Shown here piece by piece: positions 27,688-36,101 of a DNA stretch of 64,000 bases. The position numbers and the translations under genes are program-made. The notes beneath the pieces are model-generated. The model worked only from the letters and a program-made list of their open reading frames with translations. It made no database searches and was not told the origin of the DNA. Numbering within the stretch: the stretch's first letter is position 1; each line of letters opens with the position of its first letter. Location of the stretch: the NCBI RefSeq assembly GCF_009765825.1, contig NZ_LMUR01000011.1, positions 164,161 to 228,160 of the forward strand, in the 5' to 3' direction. Source of the DNA: Granulicella sp. L60 (GTDB taxonomy: Bacteria > Acidobacteriota > Terriglobia > Terriglobales > Acidobacteriaceae).

Positions 27688-28026
27688 CTATTGCTCCTTC
27701 AGGTCGAATACTCTCTCCATCTCTGTCCACCATTGTTCGGCGCCCGCGTTCGGCAACTGCTGCTGGAAGGTGCGCATGAGCGCTTCCCATTGCTGGACTC
27801 GGGTGTTCGAGGCATCCGCAGCAGCCTTCGCCGTAAGCGAGAATCCGTCGACCACGTCCATGATCATGAACATTCGTGTTCCCAGTAGATAGATCTCCAT
27901 TTTCGCGACTCCTGCGTCAAGCAAACTCTGCTTGATCTCAGGCCATATCTTCTCGTGATATCGCTTGTATGCGGCGATTCCGTTCTCGTCATCCTTCAGA
28001 TCAAGCGCAAAACAGTGTCGTGGCAT
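27688..28026 (-). CDS. L-rhamnose/L-fucose mutarotase family protein (RhaM-like)
   Basis: 112 residues of the RhaM/DUF718 ferredoxin-like fold. It starts with RHCFALDLKDDE, carries a YKRYHEKIWPEI block (catalytic His and Tyr region), IYLLGTRMFMIMD and a C-terminal WWTEMERVFDL. The enzyme interconverts the alpha and beta anomers of a 6-deoxy-L-sugar. GGAGG precedes the ATG. It is divergent from the fucose dehydratase cluster, so the physiological sugar is probably L-fucose, though rhamnose cannot be excluded from sequence. Confidence 0.85.
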   Translation of the reverse strand: MPRHCFALDLKDDENGIAAYKRYHEKIWPEIKQSLLDAGVAKMEIYLLGTRMFMIMDVVDGFSLTAKAAADASNTRVQQWEALMRTFQQQLPNAGAEQWWTEMERVFDLKEQ

Positions 28027-28193
28027 GCTTCCTCCATATTTGTTTTCTTCGGTCTCGCCGTGCGGGTCAACCGAAGACTATCACCGGCACATATACGACC
28101 GTTTCACAGGGAACTCAGCGCCAAAATTTCTTCAGACGAAACCGCTAGGAAAAGAGGTATGCTTCCACTGTGGACGAAAGGGAAGTTCAACCT

Positions 28194-28943
28194 GTGACAG
28201 ATTCATTTCGCCTGGAAAAAAAGATTGCCCTCATTACCGGAGCGGCTAGCGGTATCGGCGCAGCTACTGCACGCGAGCTCTCCCGTGCAGGAGCGCACGT
28301 TCTCATCGCCGATCTTAACCTCTCCGCCGCCCAATCCCTCGCCGCTGAGCTCCCCAACGCCCGCGCTCTCGCAATGGATGTTACCGATTCCGCCTCCGTC
28401 GCCGCGGTCTTTCGTGAGATCGACCATCTCGATATCCTCGTCAACAACGCAGGTATAGGCCTGGTCGGCGATATAGCTCATACCTCCGAAGAAGATTTCA
28501 GCCGCCTGATGCGCGTGAACGTCCATGGCGTCTTTCTCGTCACCCAGGCTGCGCTTCCTCTGCTTCTGGCATCGCATGGCAGCATCATCAACATAGGTTC
28601 TGTGGCGTCCACGGTTGGTGTCAAACAGCGCTTTGCCTACTGCGCCAGCAAGGGAGCCGTCCTGGCCATGACGCGCCAGATCGCGGTCGACTACCCTCGG
28701 GAGCTGCGCATTAACTGCATCGCTCCAGGCACAGTCCAGACTCCCTTTGTCGAAGGCTATCTCGAAAAATATCACGCTCACGAAAAGGAAAAAGTTAGGG
28801 CTGAGTTAGTCGCGCGCCAGCCCATCGGCCGCCTGGGTACGCCAGAGGACATTGCTTCCCTCGTGCGTTATCTCAGCTCTTGCGAGGCAGAGTTTATCAA
28901 CGGCGCGCTCATTCCGATCGATGGTGGCTGGACTGCGGCTTAG
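28194..28943 (+). CDS. SDR oxidoreductase, probable 2-keto-3-deoxy-L-fuconate dehydrogenase
   Basis: 249 residues from a GTG with GGGAAG 9 nt upstream; a GTG at 28170 is an alternative start. Classical short-chain dehydrogenase: cofactor loop TGAASGIG (15-22), NNAG, Ser136, and the Tyr149-xxx-Lys153 pair in YCASK. In Xanthomonas-type L-fucose degradation an SDR oxidises 2-keto-3-deoxy-L-fuconate to the 2,4-diketo compound, the substrate of the hydrolase encoded two genes downstream. L-fucose dehydrogenase is the other possibility, since that step is otherwise missing here. Confidence 0.85.
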   Translation: MTDSFRLEKKIALITGAASGIGAATARELSRAGAHVLIADLNLSAAQSLAAELPNARALAMDVTDSASVAAVFREIDHLDILVNNAGIGLVGDIAHTSEEDFSRLMRVNVHGVFLVTQAALPLLLASHGSIINIGSVASTVGVKQRFAYCASKGAVLAMTRQIAVDYPRELRINCIAPGTVQTPFVEGYLEKYHAHEKEKVRAELVARQPIGRLGTPEDIASLVRYLSSCEAEFINGALIPIDGGWTAA

Positions 28944-28997
28944 TTCACGCACCTCGAATTAAATTACGCAATTCACCCAGAAAGTGAAGACGAAAAG

Positions 28998-30314
28998 TTG
29001 AACGAGATACTCATTACTTCCGTCCGTGTCATCGACCTGCGCTTTCCGACGTCGCAGGAGAGCATTGGTTCAGACGCTGTCAACAAAGACCCTGATTACT
29101 CAGCAGCCTACTGCATCCTCGAGACCAACTCCGGCCTCGAAGGTCATGGCCTTACCTTCACCCTTGGACGCGGTACCGACCTCGTGGTTCAGGCTGTTCG
29201 CTACCTCTCCCGCTATGTTGTCAACCGTACGCTGAGCTCTCTTACAGAGGACCTGGGTGCCTTCTCCCGGCAGCTTACCGACGATAGCCAGTTCCGCTGG
29301 CTCGGACCGGAGAAGGGAGTGATCCATCTCGCTACAGGTGCGCTCCTCAACGCTGTCTGGGATCTCTATGCTCGCGCTGAAGGCAAGCCTCTTTGGCAGC
29401 TACTCGTCGACCTCGATCCGGCTCAACTTCTCAAAGCCGTGGAGTTCCGGTACATCGATGACGCCATCTCGCGCTCCGAAGCGCTCGATCTCCTCATCGC
29501 ACGGAGAGAGGGCCAGCAGGAGCGTCTCGCCCAGCTCCGCGAGACCGGTTATCCCGCTTATACAACCTCGGTCGGTTGGTTCGGTTACTCGGAAGAAAAG
29601 ATTCGCCGCCTCTGCCATGAAGCGCTCGCCGAGGGTTGGACTCACTTCAAACTCAAAGTTGGTGGCGATCCCGCAGACGACCTCCACCGCGGACGAACTG
29701 TACGTGAAGAGATCGGCTGGACCAACAAGCTTATGGTCGACGCCAATCAGAAGTGGGGCGTCCTAGAAGCCATCGAACGCACTCGCCAGCTTGCCGAGCT
29801 GAAGCCCTGGTGGATGGAAGAGCCCACGAACCCCGATGACATTCTCGGTCACGCTCGCATCCGCCGCGAGGTGCCGCAGGTTCGCATCGCAACCGGTGAG
29901 CACTGCCACAATCGCATCATGTTCAAGCAGTTTTTGCAGGCGAAAGCTATAGACGTCGTACAGCTCGATAGCTGCCGCGTCGCCGGGGTCAATGAGAACC
30001 TTGCAATCCTCCTGCTCGCAGCCAAGTTCGACGTGCCCGTCTGTCCTCATGCAGGCGGGGTCGGCCTCTGCGAGTACGTTCAACACCTCGCGGCCTTCGA
30101 CTATCTCAGCGTATCTGCCTCGCTTGAGAATCGTGTCATCGAGTACGTCGATCATCTCCACGAACACTTCCTTACCCCGGTGCACATTCGCAACGGACAC
30201 TATCTCCTCCCCGAAGAGCCCGGCTACAGTATCCAGATCCGCAAAGATTCCCTCATCCGCTTCGCCTACCCAACCGGCGCAGCCTGGAGTGAGGTCAGGA
30301 GCAATCACGCATGA
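28998..30314 (+). CDS. fucD: L-fuconate dehydratase (enolase superfamily)
   Basis: 438 residues; TTG start. Enolase-superfamily residues are all present: Lys218 and Lys220 in HFKLKVG, metal ligands Asp248 (VDANQ), Glu274 (WMEEPTNPDD) and Glu301 (ATGEHCHN), Asp324 in VQLDSC and His351 in CPHAGGVGLCEYVQHL. These positions coincide with those I recall for the characterised Xanthomonas L-fuconate dehydratase, a strong hint of the same function. It removes water from L-fuconate to give 2-keto-3-deoxy-L-fuconate. The stop overlaps the next start (ATGA). Confidence 0.93.
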   Translation: MNEILITSVRVIDLRFPTSQESIGSDAVNKDPDYSAAYCILETNSGLEGHGLTFTLGRGTDLVVQAVRYLSRYVVNRTLSSLTEDLGAFSRQLTDDSQFRWLGPEKGVIHLATGALLNAVWDLYARAEGKPLWQLLVDLDPAQLLKAVEFRYIDDAISRSEALDLLIARREGQQERLAQLRETGYPAYTTSVGWFGYSEEKIRRLCHEALAEGWTHFKLKVGGDPADDLHRGRTVREEIGWTNKLMVDANQKWGVLEAIERTRQLAELKPWWMEEPTNPDDILGHARIRREVPQVRIATGEHCHNRIMFKQFLQAKAIDVVQLDSCRVAGVNENLAILLLAAKFDVPVCPHAGGVGLCEYVQHLAAFDYLSVSASLENRVIEYVDHLHEHFLTPVHIRNGHYLLPEEPGYSIQIRKDSLIRFAYPTGAAWSEVRSNHA

Positions 30315-31219
30315 AAATTGTAACCTTCTCCACGCAGTCGGACACTGCGGATCAACAGCCTCTTACACCCAGCTCTCCCGTCGCAGCATCCACTCTGAGC
30401 CTGGGCATTCCGACTCCTGGAGTTCTCGCCGGCGATGATGTTGTCGATCTCTCCGCGCTCGGCTACCCCACTGTTGTGGACATCATCGCTGGCGGCGGCA
30501 AGGCGCTCGAGGAGATCCAGTCGAAGCTATCCCGACTACCGCGCCTGCCTCTTGCCAGCGTCACTCTTCTTGCCCCGATTCAGCGTCCGCCGCGCATCTT
30601 CGCCATCGGTCTCAACTATCAAAAACATGCTGACGAATCGAACATGCCGGTCCAGAAGGTCCCGACTGTCTTCATGAAGCTCTCGAGTTCCGTCGTCGGT
30701 CCCGACCATCCCATCATTCTGCCGAAGCTTAGCACCCAGCCTGACTATGAGGCCGAGTTCGCCTTTGTCATCAGCCGACCCGGCTACCAGATATCCGCCT
30801 CTGACTGGCGACAGTACGTTTTTGGCTACACCATTCTCAACGACGTCAGCGCACGGGACATCCAACTCTCCACCTCGCAGTGGACTCTCGGCAAATCATT
30901 TCCATCCTTTACCCCGCTTGGCCCGGCAATTACCACTGCTGATGAGATCGCCGATCCTCACGCGCTCGACATCTCCCTCACCATCAACGGCGAGACCATG
31001 CAGAGTTCCAATACTAGCGACCTCATCTTCAAGCTTCCGGAGATGATTGCTTACATCTCCAGCATTACTCCTCTCGAAGCCGGAGACATTATCTCCACTG
31101 GAACCCCCGAGGGCGTAGGGCTCGGTCGCAACCCTAAGCGCTGGCTAAAGCCCAACGAAGAAGTCGTTGTCACCATCGAAAAGCTGGGCCAGCTTCGCAA
31201 TCGCACCATCGCTGAATAA
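30311..31219 (+). CDS. Fumarylacetoacetate hydrolase family protein, probable 2,4-diketo-3-deoxy-L-fuconate hydrolase
   Basis: 302 residues with FAH-fold motifs: GLNYQKHADE, metal-binding DYEAEFAFVI, NDVSARDIQ and the C-terminal ISTGTPEGVGLG. FAH-fold enzymes cleave carbon-carbon bonds of beta-diketo acids using a divalent metal. In the diketo route for L-fucose the products are lactate and pyruvate. Its 4-nt overlap with fucD and its position after the SDR support this substrate; an aromatic-pathway role is unlikely in this setting. Confidence 0.87.
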   Translation: MKIVTFSTQSDTADQQPLTPSSPVAASTLSLGIPTPGVLAGDDVVDLSALGYPTVVDIIAGGGKALEEIQSKLSRLPRLPLASVTLLAPIQRPPRIFAIGLNYQKHADESNMPVQKVPTVFMKLSSSVVGPDHPIILPKLSTQPDYEAEFAFVISRPGYQISASDWRQYVFGYTILNDVSARDIQLSTSQWTLGKSFPSFTPLGPAITTADEIADPHALDISLTINGETMQSSNTSDLIFKLPEMIAYISSITPLEAGDIISTGTPEGVGLGRNPKRWLKPNEEVVVTIEKLGQLRNRTIAE

Positions 31220-31319
31220 AAGATGTCTCCTCCTTTGCAAAGCTGGCAGTCGGCCAACGAGAACACAGGAGTATCAAAAGTCGTATCCGCCGGGAAAATC
31301 CTGAGGTAAAGTAAGACCA

Positions 31320-33839
31320 GTGGCGCAAGCGAAATCGCCAACGCGCCGGTCCTTCATGGGTAAGCAGAGCCTCTCTCCCTCGCGTCACAAGCACGCTCCT
31401 CTCCGGATCGCACTCTCGCTCCTGCTCCATCTTGTCTGCTGTTTCGCCGCGCCCGCGCAGACCGCCTCTGACCCTGTACTTTCGGTGTCGCTCCTTCTTC
31501 CTTCTGCCATCGTCTTCGATGCCGCAGGCAATCTTTACTTCGCTGAGACCGCAAATCACGTCATCCGCCTGCTCGACACCACGGGCAAACTTACGATCGT
31601 CGCTGGCACTGAAACGCAGGGCCTCTCTGGGGACAGCGGCTCCGGCCCGAACGCAATGCTTGATTCTCCGCAGGGACTTGCGCTTGATACCGCCAATAAT
31701 CTGTATATTGCCGACACCCACAACCACCGCATCCGGAGACTCAGCCTCACGACCGGCATCATCACCACCATCGCTGGCACCACCGCTGGCTTCTCCGGTG
31801 ACAACGGCCTCGCCACCACAGCTCAGCTTGATCTTCCTACGGCTCTCGCGCTCGACCACTCCAGTAACCTCTATATAGCCGATACCGGCAATCACCGCAT
31901 CCGCAGACTGAACCTCACGACCGGCATCATCACCACAGTCGCCGGTACAGGGATTCAGGGCTCCTCTGGCGACAATGCTCTCGCGACTGCTGCGACCATC
32001 GACTCTCCTACGGGCCTTGCGGTCGACGCTGCCAACAACCTTTACCTCGCCGACACCCACAACCATCGCATCCGTCGGCTTAATGTCTCCACTGGTATCA
32101 TCACGACTATTGCCGGCACTGGCATCGCAGGTTTTTCCAGCGACGACGTGCCTGCCATAACCTCCGCTCTGGCTCTCCCTCAGGGGATTACCATCGACGC
32201 CGCCGGTAATCTCTACCTTGCCGACGTCTCCAATCATCGCATCCGTCGTATCGATGCCATCACCGGCGTCATCACCACGGTTGCTGGCACCGGGATTCAG
32301 GGCTTCTCCGGCGACGGCGGTCCTGCCATCTCCGCGTCCGTGGATATGCCTCGCACCACAACTCTTTCCCCGTCTGGTCTCGTCACTCTCGCCGACACTG
32401 CCAACCAACGCATCCGACAGCTCGAAGCCCAACCCGCCCCCTCTACGAACATCCAGACGATTACGGGCCTGGGCCCTAGTCTTGCTTCATCCCTCACCCT
32501 CACTGCTCCTGCTGTCATCGTCTACGGTACTGGCCTGATCACCGCATCCTTATCGGCCTCCGGTACGGCCACTGGTCCAGTCACCTTCGTGAATATCTCG
32601 GGTGCCAAGACGGCGACACTAGGAACAGCGTCCCTGGTCGGAGATGTCGTTACTCTATCTACCGCCGGCCTGTCAGTAGGCGACTACACTCTCTCCGCTA
32701 TCTATGCCGGGGATCAGAGCCATCTCTCTGAACAAAGCTCTCTGTTCAGTCTCCAAATCGTTCCGCAACCTCTTACCGCCGCAGTTATGCCGACAACCGC
32801 TGTCTACGGCCAACCCATCCCCACCTTCAATGGATCTATCGCCGGAGTTCTTGCTCAAGATGCCGGTAATGTCTTTGCTACTTTCTCTACCACCGCCGCC
32901 AGCCTCTCACCCGTGGGATCTTACCCCATCGTTGCGCTCCTCACCGGCGCGGCAGCAGGGAACTACAGTGTTACCCCGGCCACGCTTACCATCACGCCTG
33001 CCGCCACGGTCATAACCCTCAGTAACCTCACCGCGACAGCAACCAGCGGCGCGCCCACCACGCTCACCGTACACGTCGCCAGCACCACCACCGGCACGCC
33101 TTCAGGCATCATCACTCTCCTTGACAGCTCCGTTCCGATCCTCACCACGGCTCTCACCAGCACCGGCGATGCAGTCTTCTCCACCAGTTCACTTGCCCAA
33201 GGAGTCCATAACTTTACCGCTGTTTATAACGGCAGCACCAACTTTTCCGCCAGCGTCTCCGTGTCCCAGCAGGTCACCATCGGCCCGGGCACGCCCACTC
33301 TCCCATCCGACTTTACCCTCGCCGCCACCGGCTCCTCCACCCAGACAATCCTCTCCGGAAGCTCCGCCAACTTTACCTTTGCTGTTCAGCCACAGGGCGC
33401 ACTCGCCAGTGAGATTACCCTTGCTGCCAGCGGTCTCCCCAATCTCGCTATCGCCTCATTCAACCCCGGCTACATCCCTCCCGGTTCTCCCACGAATACT
33501 TTTACCCTGACCATTGCGACGCCACAGACCATTGCCAGCACTCGCGGCCGTTCGCCCATTGGCTGGGCTCTCCTGCTGTGTCCTGGTGCCTGCTTGATGC
33601 TTCGTCTCCGCACCCGCGGCTTCGTGCGGCGACTTGTTCTGTTGGCGATTGTTACGCTGCCTATGATCTTTGCGACTGGCTGCGGCGATCGCGTCAACTC
33701 TTCAGGCTCGCTCGGCACCGCCGCCGCTACGAAGACTTACACCATTACCGTCACCGTCACCGGCACGGCCACGACGGCAACCGGCAGCATATTGCAGCAC
33801 GTCGCCACCGTGACGCTCATCCTCCAGCCAGCTTCCTGA
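31320..33839 (+). CDS. Secreted NHL-repeat and Ig-like surface protein with C-terminal membrane hairpin
   Basis: 839 residues from GTG 31320; an ATG at 31356 is equally possible and starts nearer the signal peptide. Residues about 55-375 form six NHL propeller blades of about 56 residues, with the repeated phrases TTIAGTGI, FSGD, NLYIADT and NHRIRRL. Ig-like and MBG-like domains follow (GPVTFVNISG; AVYGQPIPTFNGSI; GTPSGIITLLDSSVPI). Around residues 745-790 two hydrophobic stretches flank an Arg-rich turn and end in FATGCG. About 45 more residues with beta-strand character (TYTITVTVTG, VATVTLIL) close the protein. Likely envelope-anchored; binding target unknown. Confidence 0.82.
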   Translation: MAQAKSPTRRSFMGKQSLSPSRHKHAPLRIALSLLLHLVCCFAAPAQTASDPVLSVSLLLPSAIVFDAAGNLYFAETANHVIRLLDTTGKLTIVAGTETQGLSGDSGSGPNAMLDSPQGLALDTANNLYIADTHNHRIRRLSLTTGIITTIAGTTAGFSGDNGLATTAQLDLPTALALDHSSNLYIADTGNHRIRRLNLTTGIITTVAGTGIQGSSGDNALATAATIDSPTGLAVDAANNLYLADTHNHRIRRLNVSTGIITTIAGTGIAGFSSDDVPAITSALALPQGITIDAAGNLYLADVSNHRIRRIDAITGVITTVAGTGIQGFSGDGGPAISASVDMPRTTTLSPSGLVTLADTANQRIRQLEAQPAPSTNIQTITGLGPSLASSLTLTAPAVIVYGTGLITASLSASGTATGPVTFVNISGAKTATLGTASLVGDVVTLSTAGLSVGDYTLSAIYAGDQSHLSEQSSLFSLQIVPQPLTAAVMPTTAVYGQPIPTFNGSIAGVLAQDAGNVFATFSTTAASLSPVGSYPIVALLTGAAAGNYSVTPATLTITPAATVITLSNLTATATSGAPTTLTVHVASTTTGTPSGIITLLDSSVPILTTALTSTGDAVFSTSSLAQGVHNFTAVYNGSTNFSASVSVSQQVTIGPGTPTLPSDFTLAATGSSTQTILSGSSANFTFAVQPQGALASEITLAASGLPNLAIASFNPGYIPPGSPTNTFTLTIATPQTIASTRGRSPIGWALLLCPGACLMLRLRTRGFVRRLVLLAIVTLPMIFATGCGDRVNSSGSLGTAAATKTYTITVTVTGTATTATGSILQHVATVTLILQPAS

Positions 33840-33857
33840 TGAGTTGGCTAACGACGC

Positions 33858-34586
33858 TTAACCGGGTCCAAGCAATCGCAACAGAAAGAACACCACTACC
33901 CCGACAAAGAACACCAACGCCATCTTGATTCCTGGCTCGCGGTTCACCTCGGGTACCAGGTCCGTTGCGGCGACATAGATCGTCACGCCCGCCGATAGCG
34001 GCAGCCCCGCACGCACCCAGTTTGGCTCCAGGTTGATGACCAACACCCCAAGTACCGTCATTGCCCCGAGAAACAACGCCGAGTTCAGGGCCATCGCCCT
34101 TCCGCGCCCACCCGCGAGCATGACGCTTGCCATCGTAAAGCCTTCGGGAATCTTATGCAGAAATACTGCGAAGAAGAGCACCCAGCCCAGCCAGTGCGAT
34201 AACACGAACCCCGACCCGATCGCGACCCCATCGAAGAACGTATGCGTCGCCAGACCCAGAAGTACCGAGTAGCTCGTCTTAGCCGAAAGAAACTCATGGT
34301 GGTGCGTCTCTTCGCCAAAGTGGAAGTGAGGCACCAGCGAATGTTCCAGTAGATGCACACCGCAGTACCCAGCCAGAATCAGCAGCGGAGCCCACTTTGG
34401 GTTGACGTGCAGTCCTTCGGGAACCATCTCCAGCAAAGCCGCTGCGAGCATGAAACCCGCGCCCAGTGCGACAAAATAGCGTAGCGCCCGCGCGGAAGGA
34501 GACCGTCTCACTAAAAGAAATCCACCCAGGTAATCCGCCAGTCCCGCCACCAGTCCCAGCGTCAGGCTCAACCATAGCGCCGACAC
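33858..34586 (-). CDS. ZIP-family divalent metal transporter
   Basis: 242 residues with about eight membrane segments. ZIP metal-site helices are present: THTFFDGVAIGSG and FLHKIPEGFTMAS, and a His-rich loop (HFHFGEETHHHEF) lies between segments as in other ZIPs. It probably imports zinc, iron or manganese into the cytosol. It is convergent with the NHL protein gene, with an 18-bp gap. Confidence 0.9.
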   Translation of the reverse strand: MSALWLSLTLGLVAGLADYLGGFLLVRRSPSARALRYFVALGAGFMLAAALLEMVPEGLHVNPKWAPLLILAGYCGVHLLEHSLVPHFHFGEETHHHEFLSAKTSYSVLLGLATHTFFDGVAIGSGFVLSHWLGWVLFFAVFLHKIPEGFTMASVMLAGGRGRAMALNSALFLGAMTVLGVLVINLEPNWVRAGLPLSAGVTIYVAATDLVPEVNREPGIKMALVFFVGVVVFFLLRLLGPG

Positions 34587-34695
34587 CGCTAGCGGCCGTG
34601 GCGCATCGTCACAATATCGCCACCCTTCGCTGTCTTGATCGAAACCTCAAAAAAAGACGTCTTACAGGTCTCTTGCCTGTCCAGCACCCTGATTA

Positions 34696-35211
34696 TCATG
34701 GTCTAACGATTTTACCCGTCTCCGGCCACTGCGACTCGCGCGATAGGAAGAACACCGCGCCCAGTCCGCAGAACAACGCAAATCCCTCCAACCGTTCTGA
34801 CAGCACATGCAGCCGCTCAAAGTCCAGCCGTCCGGCATTATCTGTGGGAGCCGCATCCACTAGACCACCCGCCAGCGCCCGGTCCACATCCATCGCAGGC
34901 AGTATCTTGTACTGCGAATAAAATGTCACTGCCATCATCAGGCCAGTCAGCACCATCTCAATTGCGAACCCCACTCTGGCCGGTACCTCCGCTCGCAGCC
35001 AGAGGATTCCTGTCGCCAAGTAGAAGACCGCTCCCCCAATCAGGCCGATCGAGTGCAGTATCCGCAAGGTTCCGCCCACAATCAGCCCTGCGTCATGCGC
35101 GCTTGAGAGGGTATGAAACGCAACCGGGGCCAACACAAACGCAAAAAAAATAAGTCCGCCCACCCATGCCACCATCGCGTACAACCGTAGGGCCCGTAAA
35201 AAAGTCTGCAT
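34696..35211 (-). CDS. DUF4149 membrane protein
   Basis: 171 residues with four predicted membrane segments: an N-terminal one with YAMVAWVGGLIFFAFVLAP, two in the middle and one near the C-terminus (GFALFCGLGAVFFL). The pattern and the RLHVLSERLEG block before the last segment fit DUF4149. Function unknown. It lies 24 bp after the htpX stop on the same strand and is probably cotranscribed with it. Confidence 0.78.
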   Translation of the reverse strand: MQTFLRALRLYAMVAWVGGLIFFAFVLAPVAFHTLSSAHDAGLIVGGTLRILHSIGLIGGAVFYLATGILWLRAEVPARVGFAIEMVLTGLMMAVTFYSQYKILPAMDVDRALAGGLVDAAPTDNAGRLDFERLHVLSERLEGFALFCGLGAVFFLSRESQWPETGKIVRP

Positions 35212-35235
35212 GCTAAATGAAGTCCTTCCTGTTGA

Positions 35236-36090
35236 TCAGACGTGGTCCCTTCCGATAAGTCTTCGAATCCGCTCCTTCATGGGAGGATGCGTCGAGAACA
35301 AACTTCCGATCCCTCCACTTCCCAGGAGTGGCGCGACGATAAATAGATGTGCGTTCGACGGCGAAGCCTGCATTGGAATTCGCTTCGAATACTCTTCAAG
35401 CTTCTGCAACGCCCGTGCCAATGCATACGGATTGCCGGTCGCCGCCGCACCTGTCGCGTCTGCCTCGTACTCCCTGGACCGAGAGATCGCAAGTTGAATC
35501 AGTGAAGCTGCGATTGGAGCGACGATAATCATCAGCAGGCCACTCAGCCCACCGCCGCCACGTCTTTCACGACCGCCTCCGCCGCCCCCGCCAAACAGGG
35601 AGGCCCAATATCCCATTCGCGCGACCATCGTAATCGCCCCGGCAAGCGTGGCCGCAATCGAGCTCGTCAGTATGTCGCGGTTGCGGACGTGCCCAAGCTC
35701 ATGGGCCAGCACACCTTCCAGTTCCTCGTCGTCAAGCAGCTGGAGAATTCCTTGCGTCACCGCGACCGAAGCGTGCTGCGGATTCCGTCCCGTTGCAAAT
35801 GCATTAGGCGACTCCGTCGGTAGCACATAGATCTTCGGCATCGGCAGACCCTGCTTCGCCGTCAGCCTTTCCACTGCTGCGTATGCTCGTGGAAGCTGCT
35901 CCCGTGTTGCCGGCTGCGCGTTGTACATTCGCAGCGCCAGTTTGTCCGAGAAGAAATACGTTCCGAAGTTGAATGCGACCGAGATGACAAACGCGAGCAT
36001 CATCCCGTTCCGTCCACCAAAGTGATCACCGATCAATATAAGAAACAGCGTCAGTACTACAAGCAGCAATGTCGACTTGAACGTATTCAT
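35236..36090 (-). CDS. htpX: Membrane zinc metalloprotease HtpX
   Basis: 284 residues. Two N-terminal membrane segments are followed by the zinc site HELGH (130-134) in VLAHELGHVRNRD, two further hydrophobic segments split by a Gly/Arg-rich loop, and the third zinc ligand region SREYEADATGA. It ends with the family's THPPMKERIRRL. HtpX degrades damaged inner-membrane proteins. It lies 11 bp downstream of the carboxypeptidase-regulatory-like gene, in the same direction as the ccm genes. Confidence 0.95.
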   Translation of the reverse strand: MNTFKSTLLLVVLTLFLILIGDHFGGRNGMMLAFVISVAFNFGTYFFSDKLALRMYNAQPATREQLPRAYAAVERLTAKQGLPMPKIYVLPTESPNAFATGRNPQHASVAVTQGILQLLDDEELEGVLAHELGHVRNRDILTSSIAATLAGAITMVARMGYWASLFGGGGGGGRERRGGGGLSGLLMIIVAPIAASLIQLAISRSREYEADATGAAATGNPYALARALQKLEEYSKRIPMQASPSNAHLFIVAPLLGSGGIGSLFSTHPPMKERIRRLIGRDHV

Positions 36091-36101
36091 TGGTCAGTCC
36101 C

